Of a DNA stretch of 59,476 nucleotides, positions 25,701 to 31,426 are shown one piece after another. Source of the DNA: an uncultured bacterium (GTDB lineage Bacteria > Bacillota > Clostridia > Oscillospirales > Oscillospiraceae). The DNA is taken from positions 1-59,476 of the forward strand of contig CANDCH010000011.1 of the NCBI GenBank assembly GCA_947383145.1. Reading direction: 5' to 3'. The notes under the pieces were generated by a model. It did not search any database, was not told the origin of the DNA, and saw only the letters and a program-made list of their open reading frames with translations. Both the position numbers and the translations under genes were made by a program. The first letter of the stretch is position 1. Each line of letters starts with the position of its first letter.

Positions 25701-25845
25701 GCTCACTAAAATGAATTGGAACAGTGGAGATAGTTTATACAAAATTTTGCCTGTTACTTTAGATTTTGCAAAAGTTCTTGCCCGTATGTCGAAACAAAAT
25801 GCTGCTATTTATAATAAGGCATACGATTTTAGATACTTTATGTGA
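22789..25845 (+). CDS. Single-chain SIR2-APAZ-like-MID-PIWI short Argonaute
   Basis: A 1018-residue predicted defence effector. Residues 1-300 form a SIR2 domain with the NAD-binding GAGAS (26-30), TTNFD (Asn142, Asp144), KLHGDY (His185) and GYSGSDE (224-230), so NADase residues look intact. Residues of about 320-640 have no obvious motif and sit where APAZ domains occur. The C-terminal third resembles MID-PIWI of prokaryotic Argonautes: KCQFIEERSI, PTALLNRIVVHKTTPFMREE, NDIELVQIQAYCPWR, TPLFVKRYYGQASGDILAQE and TLDFAKVLARMSKQNAA. An RNase-H-like DEDX tetrad is not evident, as in other short Argonautes. The expected action is guide-directed recognition of invading nucleic acid, then NAD depletion. 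It is AT-rich and operonic with the DisA_N-like gene 18 bases downstream. Confidence 0.85.
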   Translation: MNTISQEQLIRNFKVMHDGEIDFFLGAGASIQSGIPTGGNLVWHFKRELYCIENKLSLELYKDLKLTATRELLQNYFDNQGTHPPLYAPEEYSHYFEQCYSTIISRKRFIEDLVKGKNPSLGYLCLADLITHSKVKNVWTTNFDALVEASINTLNPSLPYVVCSSANQDSFSLLNPEYPSICKLHGDYRYDKLQNTESELQELEAHLYSYALSQLSGKGLIVIGYSGSDESIMSFFESHLSNPDFLSKGLFWAVHKGSSASNRIKSLIESAAAFGKDAAIVEIEGFDDFLYEVYRHTSSPNPIVDNKWRDNPLIQKVLTFNGSPIDSFIKSNAYIASNHPLCHVFETDISSWAELRKCIGSSNIIAALYSRHIYCFANTDHINSVFGNHIKSAIKLEPVEEKILRKNDSIYTGLLYQLLKQYMISKGMTEYRKNKYYDPHTALNKSGYVFYKAIEIAISYINGNFYLNLIPTVHVTSNSGKNLEKLLYQYHVNKAISSIWNKQYNENLKYWEKLLRTSGRMFFECEGFQIEFQTPAISCGGTNRDKKWPYLPAWLYQEPVMCFSEVDHSKSTVSQLRGLINYGPIDCSYAPANAIRNPIQLAVLAPKEKMVTILCHLNSLNSRKATSGKDQFILNYEGFEPVFKRVLLVPTTDNAELCVGYNENAVLSRSAHDFVAFLKRGIDYFASKITDFHVLIIYIPTNFSRFREAKEISADFNLHDEIKLYATDRGVKCQFIEERSINTYDPCKVLWGLSTSIYAKSSGVLWHPQAIHSGTAYIGISYAQSDEKGICIGCSQLFDSTGTGIRMILRKIDNPHYWGKNNPYMGRDEARSMMSQLREQYYGSNPTALLNRIVVHKTTPFMREEIIGITQALEGINDIELVQIQAYCPWRAIKFGAEASLTAAPFAVKRGMTMQLSSDSFLLWTHGCSVHPDISGKLNYYKGGRGIPTPLFVKRYYGQASGDILAQEILMLTKMNWNSGDSLYKILPVTLDFAKVLARMSKQNAAIYNKAYDFRYFM

Positions 25846-25863
25846 AAATCTTATAATCTGCAT

Positions 25864-27213
25864 ATGATAGCCAATACTTCGTCGCTAAAGGGGAATATAT
25901 TATCTATGTTTAATGATAGCCTAGAAAAATTTTTGTCTGGTCTAAAGTATTTGCTTGCTGAAACAGGGATAATTCTGGACATTGATGGCTCTTTTTTCTA
26001 CCAATATGACGATGCAGATGATATTGATTATAAGTTTACTTCTGACACTGTTCCTGTATTTCAGAATGGATTTGATAAGGCATATCAGCTGGGGATGTCC
26101 TCCGGACTTTACACTAGAACTTATAATGGAACACGTGAATTTTTAATGCATTATGACAGCAACGGATTATCTTATATGTTCGTTATGGTACATATTCAGT
26201 TAACCGAATATAGGAAATATTATGGTGATTCTTTTGAAATGCCAGATCAAAACTGGCTTCTTGTCCAAGACATTAGTTTTAAAACATTCATTGATAACCT
26301 CATAGCTGCCTATTTGCGCGCATATCGAACCCCGCAAAAAATCTCTGCCATTGACATTATTAATTCAGCCGGTAATAAATATATTTTTGATTTAGTCTGC
26401 ACAAAAAGCCAAATTCAGAATGTTAATATTCATAATGATATTAACATCCTATCTGTTCTTCAATATGAAAAACAAAATAATATTGGCACATTAATCATGG
26501 CACCTTCTGATATTTGTAAATATCTAGATATTAGGTTATTTCAATCAGTTTCTATTCAAGAATATAAGAGGGCAAGAAAGTTATTTGAAATCGCGACCCA
26601 AAACACCTTTCTTGTAGGAAACAGCCGCACTATCTATGGCGCAATTACTCGACAAGGTCTTGTCAGTTCAGGATATGAAACGCTAGTCCAAATAAAAATA
26701 TATGGTCCCCTAAGCTGGGAGGTATTTTCCTACTGCCCTACAACAAATACGAGTGTTTCATTAGTGCAGTATAAAAACTCTCGATATCAAATAAAGTCAT
26801 CCCACAACACAATAGATGTTTTCAAAACTGCTGTACTGTCGGTCTGTTCAAACGCCGATATGGAGGCACTAATAAATATCGTGCAATCTGCTTGTGGACA
26901 AATGCACGACACAACAATAGTATTCTCTATAGATGCTGAAGAGGAAGCAATGCGGCTAGGCAATTCTTGTTTCCAAATTCATCCAACATCAATTGAGCAT
27001 ATTACCCATCAAATTACTGCAATTGATGGTGCTGTGCTCTGTGATATGTCTGGAACCTGTTATGCAATTGGCATTATTCTAGATGGTCTCTCTTCACACA
27101 CCGAAAACATTTCTTATGGCGCACGGCATAATTCGGCTAAGCGATATAAAGCTACTCACCCGAACTGCGTAATTGTTATTGTATCAGAAGATGGTGGGAT
27201 TACTCTTGAATAG
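25864..27213 (+). CDS. Protein with C-terminal diadenylate-cyclase-like (DisA_N) domain
   Basis: A 449-residue protein of unknown overall family. The last 62 residues carry what I read as a DAC (DisA_N) core: DGAVLCD at 388-394 (the DGA motif), then GARHNSA at 419-425 (matching the GxRHRxA motif with Asn in place of the second Arg) and CVIVIVSEDGGITL at the end, which fits the VIVVSEETGxI strand. DAC domains condense two ATP into c-di-AMP. The first 380 residues look like one or two alpha/beta sensor domains without membrane segments or cysteines. The 18-base gap, shared strand and shared AT-rich composition tie it to the SIR2-Argonaute gene. Its start has no strong ribosome site (the upstream gene ends nearby), so coupling is likely. 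Domain similarity is seen by motif; the activity is inferred. Confidence 0.65.
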   Translation: MIANTSSLKGNILSMFNDSLEKFLSGLKYLLAETGIILDIDGSFFYQYDDADDIDYKFTSDTVPVFQNGFDKAYQLGMSSGLYTRTYNGTREFLMHYDSNGLSYMFVMVHIQLTEYRKYYGDSFEMPDQNWLLVQDISFKTFIDNLIAAYLRAYRTPQKISAIDIINSAGNKYIFDLVCTKSQIQNVNIHNDINILSVLQYEKQNNIGTLIMAPSDICKYLDIRLFQSVSIQEYKRARKLFEIATQNTFLVGNSRTIYGAITRQGLVSSGYETLVQIKIYGPLSWEVFSYCPTTNTSVSLVQYKNSRYQIKSSHNTIDVFKTAVLSVCSNADMEALINIVQSACGQMHDTTIVFSIDAEEEAMRLGNSCFQIHPTSIEHITHQITAIDGAVLCDMSGTCYAIGIILDGLSSHTENISYGARHNSAKRYKATHPNCVIVIVSEDGGITLE

Positions 27214-27563
27214 TCCTACCTAAACTAAACGACTCTATCCAATCTAAACTAATTTGTGAGACTTGCCGGATTTGGTAGGGCTGTTTTGTTCTTGAGTCCC
27301 TTGCGATACAACTGGTTCGGAGCATTCTACATCTATTAAGATAAATAGGACACGATATTTCATACATCTTAAATTTTGATTCTAGACAGTCTAATTTCCC
27401 AAAAACGAACCTCAATGTCTGATTTGGCATAACTATTGATCTGTGTCAGGTCGGAGGTTCGAATTGCGTCAACTATTAAAAAAAGCGAAGAAAAAAGCTG
27501 CCAACTCCGTAACTGATACGCGGCAACGGTTTCGGGGCTACATCTTTTTTGTCAATGAAACAC
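27214..27563. other. AT-rich non-coding right edge of island
   Basis: About 350 bases without a convincing gene. AGTCCTACC (27211-27219) and GGTAGGGCT (about 27275-27283) are complementary around a long loop. At 27449-27468 a second T-arm-like sequence (GGTCGGAGGTTCGAATT) occurs, opposite in orientation to the one at 22.5 kb. Composition returns toward the mobile-element average after about 27500. Confidence 0.4.
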
Positions 27564-27620
27564 ATGCGGAGTGTCCTTATAGGGTTTGAGTACCCTGTTG
27601 AGGACACTCCGCATTTTTAT
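27564..27620 (+). terminator. Strong terminator between island and recombinase gene
   Basis: ATGCGGAGTGTCCT (27564-27577) pairs perfectly with 27601-27614, with an inner AGGGT/ACCCT pair, followed by TTTTATTG. It separates the convergent defence operon and the minus-strand recombinase gene. Confidence 0.85.
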
Positions 27621-27634
27621 TGCCCAAAACCGTA

Positions 27635-29341
27635 TCAAGCGGTTTTATCCGGGGAGTAGCTGACGGCTACTCCCTTTCTCGTCCCCATGGTGATTTGCGT
27701 AGCCGGGATTTTCCGGCGGTCAGGGACAGCGAAAGCGCCGATACAGTTGTAATAGATGGTGATGTGCTGGGTGGTCACGCCGTCTTTCTTTTCGGCGTGG
27801 TATACATTGATGTGGTCGATCAGCTCCGCCACCATGCGCCGGGTGATCTGCGTGGCGTTGGTGTAGCGCCGAACAGTTGCAAGGAAAGTATCAACATCCA
27901 TTCGCTGGCCCTCGCTCTTTTTCAGCTCCAGCCGGAGAGCCTTGATTTTCTTGGCGTTCTCCCCCTGCTCTTGTTCATACCGCTGGGACATTTTAGCAAA
28001 ACGGGCGTCGCTTATCTTCTGGTTCACGTTGTCCTCATAAATTTTCTCGAACAGCACATCCAATTCCTTGTCCCGCGCCAAAAGCACGTCAGGCTCCCGC
28101 TGCTTCCTCGCCCGGTCATTATCCGCCACCTTCGCAGATTGGCCCATGATGGCTTTAAGAAAATCGTCCTCGTACTCATTGGCAAAGTGGGCCAGCCGGT
28201 TCACTTCATAAAGCACCACCTGTTCCAGAAATTCCACCCGGATATAATGGGTCCTGGAGCATTTCCGCAGGCCGGAGTTGTGGTTCTGGCAGCTAAAAAA
28301 CTTGATGTCGTGGTTGCCCTGGTTGAAGTGAAAATTGAGGTTTCCCCCACACTCCGGGCATTTCAGAACGCCGGAAAATACGCTGGGTTCCTGGGTGACG
28401 GTGGGCCGTTTGCGGCGGGTGCCCTTCTTCAAATTCTGCACCTTCTCCCAGGTGGGCCGGTCTATGATAGCTTCGTGGACGTTCAGAAACACCGCCCTGT
28501 TTTCTTCCGGGGTTTCGATGCGCTTCTTCACTTTATAGGACTTAGAAAAGGTTTTGAAGTTGATGATATCGCCGCAATACTCCTGGGTGGTAAGTATCTT
28601 TTTGATGGTGGTGTGGCCCCATTTGGTGGGCTCTACGGTGCTTTTAAGCCCGCCCCGGTTCGTCCCCTTGCTCCGCCAGTAGTAGGTGGGATTGCAAATC
28701 CCATCCCGCTCCAGCGCGGCGGCGGTTTCTGCCAGCCCATAGCCGTCGAGGGCCATTTGATAAATGCGGCGTACCACAGCGGCGGCCTCACGGTCGATTA
28801 TCCAAAAGCGGGGGTCGTCCGGGTTTTTGATATAGCCGTAGGGCGGCGGGGACAGCGGCACCCCGGAATTTCCTTTCAGTTTGTTCACAATTTTTCTCTT
28901 TTTGGAGATATCCCGAGCGTAATACTCGTTCATGATATTTTTGAAGGGCGTGAACTCATTCTCACCCTCGTCGCTGTCCACCCCATCGGAAACGGCTACC
29001 AGCCGCACATCATGGGCCGGGAAAAATTCTTCCGTCAGGCGGCCCACCTCAATGTAGTTCCGGCCCAACCTGGAAAGGTCTTTCACGAACACCGCCGCTA
29101 TGTACCCGCGTTCGATGGCCTGGAGCATTTTTTGCAAGCCGGGACGCTTCATGGTGGTGCCTGTAATCCCATCCTCCACGAAAAACAAGGTGTCCGAATA
29201 GCCCCGCTCCCCCGCCGCCTTCTGGAGAATTTTCTTTTGATTGCTGATGCTGTTGGATTCGGTGTCCAGATTATCGTCACGGCTGAGGCGGCAGTACAGC
29301 GCCGCCGTCCCAAGCTCGTGGTTCTTGCTTGACTGCTTCAC
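27635..29341 (-). CDS. TnpX/TndX-like large serine recombinase
   Basis: A 568-residue transposon-type serine recombinase. The catalytic domain has Ser20 in ALYCRLSRDD, the SNSISNQKKILQ segment, EDGITGTTMKRPGLQKML and VKDLSRLGRNYIEVG. It continues with the recombinase domain (PPPYGYIKNPDD ... LTTQEYCGDIINFKT), a zinc-ribbon (CPECGGNLNFHF, CQNHNSGLRKC) and coiled coil (KKIKALRLELKKSEGQRMD). The start is taken as GTG 29341 because GGAAAGGAG lies six bases upstream and the family begins KQSSKN; an upstream ATG at 29383 is an alternative. It is distinct from the three recombinases at 17.5-21.5 kb, so at least two mobile elements meet in this region. A TnpW-like gene lies directly upstream. Confidence 0.93.
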   Translation of the reverse strand: MKQSSKNHELGTAALYCRLSRDDNLDTESNSISNQKKILQKAAGERGYSDTLFFVEDGITGTTMKRPGLQKMLQAIERGYIAAVFVKDLSRLGRNYIEVGRLTEEFFPAHDVRLVAVSDGVDSDEGENEFTPFKNIMNEYYARDISKKRKIVNKLKGNSGVPLSPPPYGYIKNPDDPRFWIIDREAAAVVRRIYQMALDGYGLAETAAALERDGICNPTYYWRSKGTNRGGLKSTVEPTKWGHTTIKKILTTQEYCGDIINFKTFSKSYKVKKRIETPEENRAVFLNVHEAIIDRPTWEKVQNLKKGTRRKRPTVTQEPSVFSGVLKCPECGGNLNFHFNQGNHDIKFFSCQNHNSGLRKCSRTHYIRVEFLEQVVLYEVNRLAHFANEYEDDFLKAIMGQSAKVADNDRARKQREPDVLLARDKELDVLFEKIYEDNVNQKISDARFAKMSQRYEQEQGENAKKIKALRLELKKSEGQRMDVDTFLATVRRYTNATQITRRMVAELIDHINVYHAEKKDGVTTQHITIYYNCIGAFAVPDRRKIPATQITMGTRKGVAVSYSPDKTA

Positions 29342-29426
29342 GTTTTTCTCCTTTCCTGCCGTCAAACAAGAGGTTTTATCCATCTCTATTCTACGATTTC
29401 CCCTGTTTTTTGTCAAATTTTCTGCG

Positions 29427-29564
29427 TCAGGATTTCAGCTCGGACAGCATAAGCCTGAGTAAAATATCTTCCATTGTCTCGCCATTCTCTTTATAAACCG
29501 GCGTGACAATGAATTTGATTTTGCCCACTTGATAAGTGTACTCCTCTTTTGAACTTTTGTCCGT
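29427..29564 (-). CDS. TnpW-like small transposon protein, ACG start
   Basis: A 45-residue peptide with the pattern of TnpW, the small protein found next to TnpX-type recombinases: KEEYTYQVGKIKFIV, then YKENGETMEDILLRLMLSELKS at the end. The reading frame begins after a TGA at about 29568-29570. The codon at the expected initiator position is ACG (29564-29562), eight bases after a strong AAAGGAGG. Either ACG is used as a rare start or the ATG has mutated. No other in-frame ATG occurs before the conserved core. Its function is unknown in the family. Confidence 0.55.
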   Translation of the reverse strand, partial: TDKSSKEEYTYQVGKIKFIVTPVYKENGETMEDILLRLMLSELKS

Positions 29565-29565
29565 T

Positions 29566-29824
29566 ACTCACCCCTCCTTTCCGATTTTTGTGTCTCACCA
29601 TGAGATTTATTTCGACAAAACCCGCATTATCAGTCGGTACGGATTTTATCCCTTCACGATGCTGTTTCAAAGGCGCATCCACCGTCCGGCTCGGCGGATA
29701 TGGAACGTATCTGGCTGCCCTGTTCAGTTGTGCCGTTCTGTGGCCTAACTTCCCCTAAAAAGGAATATTGCAAGTTATTCGTGAAATTCTTTCAAAACTT
29801 CTCAAAAAGAAATATTTTACGGCA
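29566..29824. other. Non-coding stretch between TnpW and HTH genes
   Basis: About 260 bases in which only short, unconvincing frames occur; a minus-strand 63-residue frame (29491-29682) overlaps the TnpW gene in another frame and has no recognisable features. I see no RNA gene here. The element junction of the TnpX transposon may lie in this interval. Confidence 0.35.
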
Positions 29825-29863
29825 AAAAGGCCCTGCCCAGGTTGAGACTGGACAGGGCCTTTT
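29825..29863 (-). terminator. Terminator after HTH_16 gene
   Basis: AAAAGGCCCTGCCCAG (29825-29840) pairs with CTGGACAGGGCCTTTT (29848-29863) with one mismatch; it is U-rich on both sides and so works in either direction. It ends the minus-strand HTH gene, whose stop codon it touches. Confidence 0.8.
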
Positions 29864-30105
29864 CATAAGGAAAAATTGTCGGGCGGCTCCACAAAATGGA
29901 ACCTGAAGATGGCGGAAAGAAGATTGCTTACAGCCTGATCCCACAGGTCAATATCAATGATAACGTGGTCGTGTCCATCGGTTCCTGTGCGATGGGTTAG
30001 GCAGCGGAGTATTATGTAGCGATTGAAATGCTGGACAATCGTTTTGATCGCGTCTATATCGGACTTTTTGGCGGCGAAAATAGTATGGAAGGACACCCGT
30101 TTCAT
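29863..30105 (-). CDS. HTH_16-type sigma-like regulator of conjugative elements
   Basis: An 80-residue protein similar to the short sigma-factor-like helix-turn-helix proteins of Tn916-type elements. The segment FAAKKSDIDAIKTIVQHFNRYI matches their conserved N-terminal helix pair in pattern, and DEDL-like residues are replaced here by IDIDLWDQAVSNLL. The C-terminal HTH appears shortened. Its ATG overlaps by 4 bases (ATGA) the stop of the frame ending KLREMLEYNE, which belongs to the disrupted upstream gene. Expression is probably coupled to that gene. Moderate confidence in family, low in function. Confidence 0.55.
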   Translation of the reverse strand: MKRVSFHTIFAAKKSDIDAIKTIVQHFNRYIILRCLTHRTGTDGHDHVIIDIDLWDQAVSNLLSAIFRFHFVEPPDNFSL

Positions 30106-30805
30106 TCATTGTATTCCAACATTTCCCGCAGCTTGCCCAGGGCGGCGTTTTTTCCATCACGGGCAGGTGCCGCCCGAAATTGGCCTTGACGCTGTTCACA
30201 ATGTCCTTGCGGAACGTGGTTTCATTCGCCATCGTCAGGAACACGCCGCCGATTTTCAGCCGGGGGTTGATCTGACGCTGGATGCTCCGCACGGTGCCTA
30301 CCAGCTCCGTCATGTCCTCCGCCGCCAGATAGTCCGCCTGGACGGGGACGAGAACATAGTCCGACGCGGACAGGGCGTTGATGACCAGCATACCCAACGA
30401 GGGGCGGCAATCCAGCAGAACATAGTCATAGTCCCGCTTTACGCTGTCCACATACTGCCGCAGCACCGTTTCCCGGCTCATCACGTTCACCAGCCCCACC
30501 TCCACGGCGGACAGGCTGCGGTTTCCCGGAACAAAGTCAAAGCCCTCATGGTGGTGCATGATCTCCGGGTGGTCGCGGGGCATTGTCCCAGCCACAACGT
30601 CGTTCATGGCATTGGCAAGGGTCAGGGGCAGGTCGTGGGGCTTGCGCTGGCCCAGCATCTTGGTCAGATCACCCTGGGGGTCTACGTCCAGCAGGAGAAC
30701 TTTCTTTCCTTCCAGCGCAAGACCGGCCCCCAGGTTGTAGACGGTCGTGCTTTTGCCAACTCCGCCCTTTTGATTTGCTACGCTTATCACTTTCGGTTTC
30801 GCCAT
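30102..30805 (-). pseudogene. parA: ParA-family ATPase, truncated and frameshifted
   Basis: The first about 207 residues are a typical ParA/Soj partition ATPase: NQKGGVGKSTTVYNLG (Walker A), LLLDVDPQGDLTKML, DYVLLDCRPSLGMLVINAL, and VPVQADYLAAEDM. After FGRHLPVMEK the expected C-terminal 40-50 residues are missing. In the next frame the sequence reads KNAALGKLREMLEYNE and stops at 30102, overlapping the HTH start. A six-base A run (30148-30153) would restore one continuous frame if it were seven bases. So a deletion plus a one-base shift is likely. Without correction, the frame runs on to 29954 through the HTH gene. The start 30805 has AAAGGAGGG nine bases upstream. Confidence 0.75.
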
Positions 30806-31148
30806 TTTGGGGTTCCCTCCTTTCATAGATTTAGCCGCCTGCGGCGAAACAGACGGCTATGTACGGGCATGGAAAAAGCCGCCTTTCCTATGCAGAAAAG
30901 ACGGCCTATCCAGTCGGGCGATATGTGATTTTAGGGGACAATTCAAAGGGCGGCGCTATACCCGTATGTCCGCATTTCCCGGTGTTTCGTCGTATCAAAG
31001 CTCATCCCTTGGTAGTAAATTCGTAGTAATTGGGGTGGTCTGTTGTCAGGAAATGCGGTGTAATGCGCTGTTTCACAAGGTTTTGCCGGTTCTTACAAAA
31101 TATTTTCTCATAATTTGTTCCAAAAAGGGCGTTCCGCTGAGACAGGCT
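30806..31148. other. Gene-free junction between mobile DNA and chromosome
   Basis: About 340 bases without a supported gene. Composition and codon bias shift here from the mobile region to the GC-rich chromosomal block. The probable right boundary of the mobile DNA lies within it, but no duplicated att sequence could be matched because the left end is outside the window. Confidence 0.4.
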
Positions 31149-31176
31149 GAGGGCCGGGACAGATGTCCCGGCCCTC
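31149..31176. terminator. Palindromic terminator beside Lar-like gene
   Basis: A perfect 12-bp stem (31149-31160 with 31165-31176, loop AGAT). On the plus strand CTTTTTGT follows nine bases later. It closes the minus-strand operon of the Lar-like and unknown large genes, or marks the junction. Confidence 0.7.
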
Positions 31177-31191
31177 GCCGCAGCCTTTTTG

Positions 31192-31416
31192 TCACTCCCC
31201 GGGGCCCGGGGCTATGACCTTTCTGAGGTTCCAGTTCACCGCCGCCTTCCGGGCGGCGTCCTGGCGCTCGGCCTCGTTTTTATAAGAGAGCTCCGCCGTA
31301 CGGGCCCCGCAGTACCCGCACTGAACATACACGCACCAGCCGCCCTCCTCCTCAATGCTGCCCACGCTGCCGCAGCAGGGACAGTCCGCCAATTCAATCT
31401 TGTCAAAATGATCCAT
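31192..31416 (-). CDS. Lar-like zinc-ribbon protein
   Basis: A 74-residue protein with two CXXC pairs (CPCCGSVGSI and CGYCGA) around a GGWCVYVQ strand, then EAERQDAARKAAVNWNLR. This is the pattern of the Lar (restriction-alleviation) family, small zinc-ribbon proteins mostly seen in phages and chromosomal remnants. Whether it alleviates type I restriction here is unknown. It lies 10 bases after the stop of the large upstream gene on the same strand, so the two probably share a transcript. Confidence 0.75.
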   Translation of the reverse strand: MDHFDKIELADCPCCGSVGSIEEEGGWCVYVQCGYCGARTAELSYKNEAERQDAARKAAVNWNLRKVIAPGPGE

Positions 31417-31426
31417 GGTCTTCCTC

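Noticed and set aside
27440-27480. tRNA gene on the plus strand
   Set aside because: The T-loop is followed by non-pairing bases (TGCGTC), so no complete tRNA can fold.
27620-29332. 570-codon plus-strand frame opposite the TnpX-like gene
   Set aside because: Antisense to a clear recombinase; no domain features.
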